A program made the translations under genes and the position numbers. A DNA stretch of 10,109 nucleotides from Pseudomonadota bacterium. Lineage in GTDB: Bacteria > Pseudomonadota > Alphaproteobacteria > Rhizobiales > Devosiaceae. Below are positions 1-5,597 of this stretch, piece by piece; within the stretch, counting starts at the first letter, position 1, and the number at the start of each line of letters is the position of its first letter. Under the pieces are notes generated by a model. The model was not told the DNA's origin. It was given only the letters and a program-made list of their open reading frames with translations, and searched no databases. The stretch lies in NCBI GenBank assembly GCA_023387585.1, contig JAEWHZ010000215.1, positions 1 through 10,109 on the forward strand. The letters run 5' to 3'.

Positions 1-152
1 GCAGCGGCCCCCCGGTGTTCAACCGGCCGGACCTGCGCCATGGCGCGCTTGCGGCCTTCGCGGACATGCGCCTACAACCCTATCTGCGCAGCGCCCTGGT
101 CAAGGTCTATGGCTGCCCCGCCGAGGAAGGCCCGGCCCGGGCTGCGCTGTGA
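1..152 (+). CDS. cysQ: 3' end of a probable CysQ / inositol-monophosphatase-family phosphatase (partial)
   Basis: Only the last 49 codons are present. The frame is fixed from base 3 and ends at TGA 150-152. The visible peptide contains PVFNRPDLRHGALAAF, which resembles the C-terminal 'xxYNrPDxRHgaLvAA' stretch of alphaproteobacterial CysQ/IMPase-family proteins (3'(2'),5'-bisphosphate nucleotidase or inositol-phosphate phosphatase, Mg-dependent, cytoplasmic). The catalytic motifs lie outside the window, so the call rests on this tail and on the neighbour: a DUF4170 gene starts 28 bp downstream on the same strand, an order known for cysQ in many Hyphomicrobiales. The last 20 or so residues (after LQPYLRSALVKVYG) are less typical of the family. 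High GC at third codon positions supports coding. It could be another IMPase-superfamily member, and I cannot tell the substrate. Confidence 0.5.
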   Translation, partial: SGPPVFNRPDLRHGALAAFADMRLQPYLRSALVKVYGCPAEEGPARAAL

Positions 153-180
153 TCGTTTTGTTCGTTTCGTTGAGGACCAA

Positions 181-429
181 ATGACCGACGCACCGGAAAA
201 GCAGCTGCTGCACCTCGTGATCGGGGGCGAGCTGAGCGACATCAGCGGCGTCACCTTCGCCGATCTCGACGAGGTCGACATCGTCGGCGTCTATCCCAAC
301 TACGCCAGCGCCTACACCGCCTGGCGCCAGAAGGCGCAGCAGACCGTCGACAGCGCCCAGACGCGCTATTTCATCGTCCATCTGCACCGGCTGCTGGAAC
401 CGGAGATGAACCCGCCGGCGGCGGGGTAA
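181..429 (+). CDS. DUF4170 domain-containing small protein
   Basis: An 82-residue soluble protein with no signal peptide or membrane segment. The recognisable core is HLVIGGELSDISG, a DLDEVDIVGVYPNYASAY stretch, then W(R)xKAQxTVDxAxxRYFIVHLHRLL, which matches alphaproteobacterial DUF4170 proteins in order and length. The function of the family is unknown. ATG 181 is chosen because GAGGA (172-176) precedes it by 4 nt and the family core starts about 10 residues later. An upstream in-frame ATG at 40 would overlap the preceding gene and encode an arginine- and alanine-rich stretch unlike the family. The 28-bp gap to the upstream phosphatase suggests co-transcription. In relatives DUF4170 is usually followed by waaA (Kdo transferase); here a toxin-antitoxin pair follows instead. 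Confidence 0.85.
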   Translation: MTDAPEKQLLHLVIGGELSDISGVTFADLDEVDIVGVYPNYASAYTAWRQKAQQTVDSAQTRYFIVHLHRLLEPEMNPPAAG

Positions 430-442
430 AACGCCTCGGCGC

Positions 443-471
443 TTGTCGCCGCATGCTGCGCGGCCTATATA
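443..471 (+). promoter_or_regulatory. Candidate sigma70-type promoter of the toxin-antitoxin operon
   Basis: TTGTCG (443-448) and TATATA (466-471) are separated by exactly 17 bp, each matching 4 of 6 consensus bases. Transcription would start near 478, within the repeat operator at 470-489 and just upstream of the AGGAGG ribosome binding site (491-496). A short inverted repeat CGGCG-5 nt-CGCCG (437-451) overlaps the -35. The promoter is inferred from spacing and from its overlap with the operator. Confidence 0.35.
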
Positions 472-489
472 GTTGACTAAGTTAGCTAA
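470..489 (+). promoter_or_regulatory. Putative autoregulatory operator: two tandem AT-rich palindromic half-sites
   Basis: AGTTGACTAA (471-480) and AGTTAGCTAA (480-489) match at 8 of 10 positions and share one A, giving a 9-bp period. Each half is itself dyadic: TAGT-TG-ACTA (470-479) and the perfect 8-bp palindrome TTAGCTAA (482-489). This is the AT-richest stretch of the neighbourhood and lies between the putative -10 and the ribosome binding site of the antitoxin gene, where Phd/YefM-type antitoxins usually bind to repress their own operon. Binding by this antitoxin is inference. Confidence 0.55.
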
Positions 490-501
490 TAGGAGGCGGG
501 C

Positions 502-729
502 ATGCAGGTGACGATTCATGCGGCCAAGACGAATCTGTCGAAACTGATCGAGGCGGCGCTGGCGGGCGAAGAGGTCATCATCGCCAAAGGCAAGCGCCCG
601 ATGGTAAGGATCGTTCCCGTCGCCGCCCGCAGCGGCTTCGCCATCGGCCTGCTGGCGGGCGAGCTTACCGGCACGCAACCCGATTTCTTCGAGCCGATGA
701 GCGAGGACGAGCTGGCGCTCTGGGAGTGA
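502..729 (+). CDS. Type II antitoxin, Phd/YefM family
   Basis: A 75-residue protein with the standard two-part layout. The N-terminal DNA-binding and dimerisation region (MQVTIHAAKTNLSKLIEAALAG, residues 1-22, then EEVIIAKGKRPMVRIVPV to about residue 40) matches the family pattern 'AKxxLSxLlexalaGEevvIakxgkPvarivPv'. An acidic, aromatic tail ending DFFEPMSEDELALWE fits a toxin-neutralising segment. The start at ATG 502 is secure: AGGAGG (491-496) sits 5 nt upstream. The downstream toxin gene begins at the stop codon or 5 nt after it, so the two are co-transcribed and translationally coupled. The protein is expected to bind and inhibit the PIN toxin and to repress the operon through the repeats at 470-489. 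Base composition resembles the neighbours, so transfer, if any, is not recent by that measure. Confidence 0.9.
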   Translation: MQVTIHAAKTNLSKLIEAALAGEEVIIAKGKRPMVRIVPVAARSGFAIGLLAGELTGTQPDFFEPMSEDELALWE

Positions 730-734
730 CGGGC

Positions 735-1136
735 GTGAGGCATGTGCTGCTCGACACCCATGCCTGGGTCTGGTCCCTGACGGCCGATCCGCGCCTGTCC
801 CCGGTGGCCACGGCCGCGATCGAACAGGCGGAAACCGTGTCGATCAGCGCCATGAGCCTTTTCGAGATCGGCCAGAAGGTCCGGCTCGGAAAATGGCCGG
901 AGATGGCGCCGTTTCTCGACCGGCTGATCGCACTGGCCGATGAGCAGGGCGGCAGGCTGGTGGGGCTGTCCGCGCAAGCAAGCCTGCTGGCCGCGACGCT
1001 GGAGTGGGCGCATCGCGATCCCTTCGACCGGCTGATCGGCGCGACGGCGATCGTCAGGGGGCTGACGCTGATTTCGGCCGATGCCGTCTTCGATACCCTG
1101 ACCGCCGAACCGAAATGGGCCGGCCGGCTGTGGTGA
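735..1136 (+). CDS. vapC: Type II toxin, VapC-like PIN-domain ribonuclease
   Basis: A 133-residue PIN-domain protein, cytoplasmic, with the expected acidic active-site set: Asp7 in VLLDTHAWVW, Glu44 in SAMSLFEIGQKVRLG, Asp95/Asp98 in HRDPFDRLIGA, and Asp116 in LTLISADAVFD. The family cuts RNA with Mg2+ or Mn2+, commonly tRNA or rRNA; the target here is unknown. I prefer GTG 735, giving V(M)RHVLLDTHAW, the usual family beginning, with GGGAG (722-726) 8 nt upstream. An alternative GTG at 726 overlaps the antitoxin stop (GTGA) and adds three residues. The length is normal and all acidic residues are present, so the toxin looks intact. It converges with the glycosyltransferase gene, the two stops being 17 bp apart with no clear terminator between them. 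Confidence 0.9.
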   Translation: MRHVLLDTHAWVWSLTADPRLSPVATAAIEQAETVSISAMSLFEIGQKVRLGKWPEMAPFLDRLIALADEQGGRLVGLSAQASLLAATLEWAHRDPFDRLIGATAIVRGLTLISADAVFDTLTAEPKWAGRLW

Positions 1137-1153
1137 CGCGTCGGCGGGCGTGA

Positions 1154-2299
1154 TCAGCCGGCGACCGCGCGCACGATCTCGGCCAGCGCCCCGGGGCCGC
1201 CGATGCGCTGGCGGCCGATGGCGGCAAGCTCCTCGCGCTCGGCATCGTCCTCGAGCAGCCGGCGCAGCGCGGCGGAGACGGCGGCGACATCGGATTCGAC
1301 CACCACGCGCGCCGAGCCGAACAGGGCCTGCTCGTCGGAAAAGCGCGAGCGGCGGTCGCGCGGGTTGATGAAGGTGATCGCCGGCCTTCCGAGGCCGATG
1401 GCCTGCACGGTGGCGGTGCCGGCCTGGCTCATGACCAGATCGCTCGCCGCGATGAGATTGCCCAGCGCCTTGCCGCGCGCCATGCGGACCCTGAGCCTGC
1501 CATCGGCCAGTTCGCCGAGATCGGCGGCATCGCCCGACAGGATCGCGGTGCGCTCGAGCCGGGCGGCGCGCGCCAGCACCTCGATATCGACCCCGCCGGC
1601 GATGGCGACGAAGATGTCGGGCAGCAGCTCGTCCGGCAGGGCGCGCAGCGCCTCGATCTGGAGGGTGAAGCTTTCGGCGGTGAACTGGCGGCTGCCGGGC
1701 AGCAGGGTGACGGCGCGGGCCCGCTCGCGGCGCGCGGTGGCGTCGTATTCGCCATAAGGGATGGTATCCATCATCACATTGCCGGGCGCGGTGGCGACGA
1801 CGCCCTTTTCGCGCAGTTTTCCCGCAAGGCTTTCGGCACGGCAGAAGACGCGGGCGCAGGCGCGCTGGATGACGAAAATCTCGGCACTGGAATAGAGGCG
1901 AGCGGCGCCGGTCTTGTAGACGTCGACATAATGGAGGCCGCGATAGCCGGTGAGGCAGGCGGCGATGACGCCGACCATGTCGCCGACCACCATGACCCGG
2001 TCGTAGCGTTCGCGCACCTTGCGCAGAAAGCCCAGCGCCGGCGGGATGGTGCCGAGCGCGCCGCCGGCGATGTCGCGCCGCCACGAGCCCTTGACGTTGC
2101 GCCAGCCTTCGGATGGCATCTGGGCGCGTGGGCCGACTATGGGGCAGATATCGGCATAGGCGGTGCCGGCGCCGACCATGGGATAGGCCTCGACGCTCCA
2201 GCCCGGCGGCAGGGCGCGGATCATGGCGGCGGAAATCCAGTCCTCGCCATGGCCGTTGGAGATGACGAGCAGGCGGCGCCCGGCCGCCGCGCCGTTCAC
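1154..2299 (-). CDS. LpxB-like glycosyltransferase (lipid-A-disaccharide synthase-related protein)
   Basis: A 381-residue GT-B-fold glycosyltransferase-like protein. The N-terminal half opens with RLLVISNGHGED (residues 9-20), the signature opening of the 'lipid-A-disaccharide synthase-related' family (TIGR03492 type), not the GGEASGD opening of true LpxB. A VMVVGDMVGV segment (102-111) and HYVDVYKTG (123-131) follow. The C-terminal nucleotide-sugar half has VTLLPGSR (197-204) and MSQAGTATVQAIGLGRP (290-306), resembling the donor-binding loop shared with LpxB and MurG. It probably adds a sugar to a lipid acceptor at the inner face of the cytoplasmic membrane; donor and acceptor are unknown. 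The start is GTG 2299, 3 nt after the DUF2093 stop, with GGAG 8 nt upstream inside that gene, so translation is coupled. Internal ATGs would remove the first beta-strand. Confidence 0.8.
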   Translation of the reverse strand: MNGAAAGRRLLVISNGHGEDWISAAMIRALPPGWSVEAYPMVGAGTAYADICPIVGPRAQMPSEGWRNVKGSWRRDIAGGALGTIPPALGFLRKVRERYDRVMVVGDMVGVIAACLTGYRGLHYVDVYKTGAARLYSSAEIFVIQRACARVFCRAESLAGKLREKGVVATAPGNVMMDTIPYGEYDATARRERARAVTLLPGSRQFTAESFTLQIEALRALPDELLPDIFVAIAGGVDIEVLARAARLERTAILSGDAADLGELADGRLRVRMARGKALGNLIAASDLVMSQAGTATVQAIGLGRPAITFINPRDRRSRFSDEQALFGSARVVVESDVAAVSAALRRLLEDDAEREELAAIGRQRIGGPGALAEIVRAVAG

Positions 2300-2302
2300 C
2301 GC

Positions 2303-2524
2303 TCAGGCTCCGATGCCGTGGCGTTCATAGGCGATGCGCGCGGCGTCGGGGTCGGCATAGGCCTCCTGCCGGTCGACGTTCCAGTAGAGCAGCTCGTCGA
2401 GCGCGATCGGCTTTCCGGTGATGGCGCAGCGCACGAAGCTGCCCGGCTTGATCACCACGTAATCGGCGTCGAGATAGCGCAGCTCGGCCTCGGCGGGCGA
2501 GAATCCCTTGTCGAATATGTTCAT
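2303..2524 (-). CDS. DUF2093 domain-containing small protein
   Basis: A 73-residue soluble protein of unknown function. The core from AELRYLDADYVVIKPGSFVRCAITGKPI to ALDELLYWNVDRQEAYADPDAA matches the alphaproteobacterial DUF2093 family, including the single cysteine in FVRCAITG and the RQEAY motif. ATG 2524 is chosen because AGGAGGG lies 4 nt upstream on the minus strand and the protein then begins MNIFDKGF, as in the family; a longer frame to 2575 adds a basic, unconserved stretch. It lies 47 bp downstream of the xseA stop and 3 bp upstream of the glycosyltransferase start. From memory, DUF2093 genes in relatives are often next to lpxK or xseA, which suggests an envelope-linked job, but nothing in the sequence shows a biochemical activity. 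Confidence 0.88.
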   Translation of the reverse strand: MNIFDKGFSPAEAELRYLDADYVVIKPGSFVRCAITGKPIALDELLYWNVDRQEAYADPDAARIAYERHGIGA

Positions 2525-2571
2525 CCTGCCCTCCTGCGGTTCGCCTCGCATATAGCGCCGGGGGCGCGGGT

Positions 2572-4206
2572 TCAAAAGAGGCTTTCCTGCCCCTCAGGTG
2601 TTCCGGGATCGCGGGGCTTGCGGCGCGGCGTCGCGGGGCGCGGGGTGCCGTCGGCGCCGATCACGGCCTCGACGCGACCATCGACGAACTCGATCTCGAC
2701 CGCCATGCCGGGCGCCGTGTCGGCGCGGCCCGTGACCAGCGCGTCGGTTTCGGCGGTGTGCACCAGCGCGAAACCGCGCGCCAGCACGTTGGTGTAGCCG
2801 AGCGAGGCCAGCAGCTTGTCCTGCGTGTCGAGGGTTTGGCGCCGGCGCGAAATCTCGCGGGCGAAGCCGGTGACGAGCCGCCCGGACAGGGCGTCGAGCC
2901 GGTTGCGGGCGACGTTCACCTCGTCGCGCAGCGGGCGGATCGAAAGGCGCCCGGACAGGGCGTCGAAGCGCTGGCGTCTTGTCGCGACCTGCTGGCGGGC
3001 GAGGCGGGGAAGCTCGCGCTGGCTGCCGGTGAGGCGCAGGCGCAAGGCGCGGGTTTCGGCAGTGAGCCCGCGCCGCGCGCGATCGAGCAGCGCGTCGAGC
3101 ATGCGGCCGCGCTCGGCGAGATGCTGGCGCAGGCGTTCGGGCCGCAGCAGCGGCGCGATCTGGCCGATGGCGAGCCGCCGTTCGGCGACGGAATGGCGCA
3201 AACAGGCGAACAGATTGCTCGCCGCATGGTCGAGCCGCTGGCGCTGCGGGTTGACCAGGTCGTGCGGGCGCGGCAGGCCGGCGGCAGCGGCGCGCCAGCG
3301 GTCGCGGCCGGCGGCGGCGATGCGGCGCGTGGCGTGGCGCATGCGGGTTTCGAGGTCGCCGACATAGGAGATCAGCTCGGCGCGCACCGGCACGGCGGCC
3401 TCGGCGGCGGCGGTGGGGGTGGGCGCGCGCATGTCGGCGGCATGATCGACCAGCGTGGTGTCGGTCTCGTGCCCGACGGCGGTGATGACGGGGATGGCGC
3501 TCGCGGCGACGGCCCGCACCACGCTTTCCTCGTTGAACCCCCAAAGGTCCTCGATCGAGCCGCCGCCGCGCGCGACGATCAGGAGGTCGGGGCGTGGCAC
3601 GGGGCCGGTTTCGGGCAGCGCGTTGAAGCCTTCGAGCGCGGCGGTGACCTCGGCGGCCGAGGTCTCGCCCTGCACCCGCACCGGCCAGACGATGACATGG
3701 CTGGGGAACCGGTCTTCGAGCCGGTGGAGAATGTCGCGGATGACGGCGCCGGTCGGCGAGGTGATGACGCCGATGACGCGCGGCAGATAGGGCAGGGGGC
3801 GCTTGCGCTCGCGCGCGAACAGGCCCTCGGCGGCGAGGCGCTTGCGCCGTTCCTCGAGCAGCGCCATCAGCGCCCCGGCGCCGGCCGGCTCGAGCCGCTC
3901 GATGACGATCTGGTATTTCGACGAGCGCGGGAAGGTGGTCAGCCGCCCGGTGGCGATGACCTCCAGCCCCTCCTCGGGCTTGAAGCCGAGGCGCGGATAA
4001 TTGCCCTTCCACACCACCGCGTCGATGGTGGCGCTCTCGTCCTTGAGGGTGAAATAGGCGTGGCCCGAGGCGTGCTGGCCGCGAAAGCCGGAGATCTCGC
4101 CGCGCACCCGCACGAAGCCGAAATTGTCCTCGACGGTGCGCTTGAGGGCGAGCGAGATTTCGGAGACGGTGAATTCGGCGGCGTTGGAACGGGGAGCCTC
4201 GGACAT
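2572..4206 (-). CDS. xseA: Exodeoxyribonuclease VII large subunit
   Basis: XseA forms the catalytic scaffold of exonuclease VII, which with several copies of small XseB degrades single-stranded DNA to oligonucleotides in the cytoplasm. The 544-residue protein shows an N-terminal OB-fold (about 12-107: FTVSEISLALKRTVEDNFG, VRGEISGF, HAYFTLKDE), then the nuclease domain with ITSPTGAVIRDIL (148-160), RGGGSIEDLWGFNE (213-226) and GHETDTTLVDHAAD followed by MRAPTPTAAAE (245-269). A long Arg/Leu-rich coiled-coil (about 275-460) precedes the C-terminal SLGYTNVLARGFALV motif (467-481). It is longer than the E. coli protein (456 residues), mostly in the coiled-coil and an Arg/Pro tail, as in other alphaproteobacteria. 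ATG 4206 gives the family-like start; its ribosome binding site is weak. A TTG at 4245 would add 13 residues and is less likely. It diverges from purD. No xseB is seen here. Confidence 0.97.
   Translation of the reverse strand: MSEAPRSNAAEFTVSEISLALKRTVEDNFGFVRVRGEISGFRGQHASGHAYFTLKDESATIDAVVWKGNYPRLGFKPEEGLEVIATGRLTTFPRSSKYQIVIERLEPAGAGALMALLEERRKRLAAEGLFARERKRPLPYLPRVIGVITSPTGAVIRDILHRLEDRFPSHVIVWPVRVQGETSAAEVTAALEGFNALPETGPVPRPDLLIVARGGGSIEDLWGFNEESVVRAVAASAIPVITAVGHETDTTLVDHAADMRAPTPTAAAEAAVPVRAELISYVGDLETRMRHATRRIAAAGRDRWRAAAAGLPRPHDLVNPQRQRLDHAASNLFACLRHSVAERRLAIGQIAPLLRPERLRQHLAERGRMLDALLDRARRGLTAETRALRLRLTGSQRELPRLARQQVATRRQRFDALSGRLSIRPLRDEVNVARNRLDALSGRLVTGFAREISRRRQTLDTQDKLLASLGYTNVLARGFALVHTAETDALVTGRADTAPGMAVEIEFVDGRVEAVIGADGTPRPATPRRKPRDPGTPEGQESLF
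2879..2966 (-). repeat. Internal direct repeat in the XseA coiled-coil region
   Basis: The same 19 bases (plus-strand cgcccggacagggcgtcga) occur at 2879-2897 and 2948-2966, 69 bp (23 codons) apart. They encode the repeated block RFDALSGRL (residues 413-421) and RLDALSGRL (436-444). This looks like an internal duplication of a coiled-coil segment, a region known to vary in length between XseA proteins. The frame is intact. Confidence 0.7.
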
Positions 4207-4313
4207 GGCGGTGTCGTGCCCCGTTGCACGGGCCGCGTCAAGCAAGGCCCGGCTTTTCCTTGCATCCGCGGCGGCTTCGTTGCATCACCGCCGCGCAAGA
4301 CAGGGGTACGGAC
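4207..4313. promoter_or_regulatory. Divergent xseA/purD intergenic region with a leader hairpin
   Basis: This 107-bp spacer must hold both promoters, but neither is convincing by eye. On the minus strand TTGACG (4241-4236) could be an xseA -35, but no good -10 follows. On the plus strand a perfect 8-bp inverted repeat, CGCGGCGG (4267-4274) and CCGCCGCG (4288-4295), encloses a 13-nt loop; it ends 18 nt before the purD ATG and leaves the AGGGG (4302-4306) ribosome binding site free. TTGCATC occurs twice, at 4260-4266 just 5' of the stem and at 4280-4286 in the loop. The hairpin could affect purD leader RNA or bind a protein; no known riboswitch fold was recognised. Confidence 0.4.
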
Positions 4314-5597
4314 ATGCGGGTTCTGGTTGTCGGTTCGGGGGGGCGCGAGCATGCGCTGGCATGGAAGATCGCGCAGTCGCCGCGCCTGACGGAACTGTTC
4401 GTGGCGCCGGGCAATGCCGGAACCGAAAGCGTCGCCACCAATCTGAAGATCGACATCGCCGACCATGAAGCGGTGATCGCCGCGGTGCGTGAATACGGCA
4501 TCGATTTCGTCGTGGTGGGGCCGGATGCGCAGGTGGTGGCCGGGCTCGGCGACGATCTGCGTGCGGCCGGCATCATCGCGTTCTGCCCCTCGCGCGCGGC
4601 CGGCCAGCTCGAGGGCTCGAAAAGCTTCACCAAGCAGCTCTGCGACGAGATGGATATTCCGACGGCCCGCTATGCCCGCTTCGAGGACGAGGCGCCGGCG
4701 CTCGCCTATGTGCGCGAGCACGGCGCGCCGATCGTCATCAAGGCGGACGGGCTGGCGGCCGGCAAGGGCGTGACCGTGGCGCAGACCGTCGAGGAGGCCG
4801 AGGCGGCGATCCGCGACTGTTTTGGCGGTCTGTTCGGGGAATCCGGGGCGGCGGTGGTGATCGAGGAATTGCTGGAAGGCGAGGAGGTCAGCCTGTTCGT
4901 CCTCTGCGACGGGCGCGACACGCTGCTGCTCGCCTCGGCCCAGGACCACAAGCGCGCCTTCGACGGCGACACCGGGCCGAACACCGGCGGCATGGGCGCC
5001 TATTCGCCGGCGAGCGTGCTGACCGAGGCGCTGACGGCCGAAGTGATGGACACCATCGTCACGCCAACGGTCGAAGGCATGGCAAGGCGCGGCACGCCGT
5101 ATCAGGGCGTGCTCTATGCCGGGCTGATGCTGACGGCCGAAGGGCCGAAGCTGATCGAATACAATGCGCGCTTCGGCGACCCCGAATGCCAGGTGATGAT
5201 GATGCGCCTGCGCTCGGACCTGCTCGACCTGCTCTGGGCCACGGCGACCGGCGCGCTGGCCGGCAAGTTCGCCGTGTGGCGCGCGGAAGCGGCGCTGACG
5301 GTGATCCTCGCCGCGAAGGGCTATCCGGGCCGCTACGAGACCGGCAGCGAGATCAAAGGAGCGGAAGGGCTGGACGGGCCGGAGATTCAGGTGTTTCATG
5401 CCGGAACGCGGCGGGACGATAACCGTTTACTGGCCAATGGCGGGCGCGTGCTGAATGTCACGGCACTGGGCGCGACCGTCGTGGAGGCGCAGCGTCGTGC
5501 TTACCAATCCGTTGATGCGATTGTTTGGCCAGAAGGCTTCTGTCGCCGCGATATCGGATGGCGCGAGCTCGCCCGCAGCGACGCGGCCGGCGCCTGA
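4314..5597 (+). CDS. purD: Phosphoribosylamine-glycine ligase (GAR synthetase)
   Basis: PurD catalyses the second step of de novo purine synthesis: ATP + glycine + 5-phosphoribosylamine to glycinamide ribonucleotide, in the cytoplasm. The 427-residue length is normal (E. coli 429). Motifs in order: GSGGREHALAWK (7-18) of the N domain, VVVGPDAQVVAGL (66-78), the ATP-grasp region with QLEGSKSFTK (98-107) and IVIKADGLAAGKGV (140-153), TGPNTGGMGAYSP (220-232), the metal-binding EYNARFGDPECQ (282-293), then the C domain ending VDAIVWPEGFCRRDIGWREL. ATG 4314 is chosen because MRVLVVGSGGREHA is the family start and AGGGG lies 7 nt upstream; an upstream ATG at 4224 would add 30 unconserved residues. 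The last ~100 bases appear to overlap the start of the patatin-like gene, suggesting coupled translation. Confidence 0.98.
   Translation: MRVLVVGSGGREHALAWKIAQSPRLTELFVAPGNAGTESVATNLKIDIADHEAVIAAVREYGIDFVVVGPDAQVVAGLGDDLRAAGIIAFCPSRAAGQLEGSKSFTKQLCDEMDIPTARYARFEDEAPALAYVREHGAPIVIKADGLAAGKGVTVAQTVEEAEAAIRDCFGGLFGESGAAVVIEELLEGEEVSLFVLCDGRDTLLLASAQDHKRAFDGDTGPNTGGMGAYSPASVLTEALTAEVMDTIVTPTVEGMARRGTPYQGVLYAGLMLTAEGPKLIEYNARFGDPECQVMMMRLRSDLLDLLWATATGALAGKFAVWRAEAALTVILAAKGYPGRYETGSEIKGAEGLDGPEIQVFHAGTRRDDNRLLANGGRVLNVTALGATVVEAQRRAYQSVDAIVWPEGFCRRDIGWRELARSDAAGA

Noticed and set aside
40..180. Upstream extension of the DUF4170 frame from ATG 40
   Set aside because: It overlaps the upstream phosphatase gene, is Arg/Pro-rich, and ATG 181 has a better ribosome binding site and family-like start.
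1137..1153. Terminator between the toxin and glycosyltransferase genes
   Set aside because: The 17-bp gap has no stem with a T-run on either strand.
516..2084. 522-residue minus-strand open frame spanning the TA genes and the glycosyltransferase
   Set aside because: Arg/Ala/Pro/His-rich translation with no family features; it runs across three well-supported genes and reflects high GC at third positions.
4236..4241. xseA promoter based on minus-strand TTGACG
   Set aside because: The hexamer at the right distance (CACGAC) matches only two -10 positions, so no promoter is claimed.
4207..4245. TTG 4245 as xseA start
   Set aside because: The added 13 residues are not family-like and ATG 4206 gives the usual short N-terminus before the OB fold.
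1931..4389. Long plus-strand open frames (288 and 543 residues) opposite DUF2093, the glycosyltransferase and xseA
   Set aside because: Their composition is a mirror of GC-rich antisense codons, and the minus-strand genes have complete family motifs.
3939..5399. 486-residue minus-strand open frame antisense to purD
   Set aside because: No recognisable domain; histidine- and arginine-rich shadow of the purD frame.
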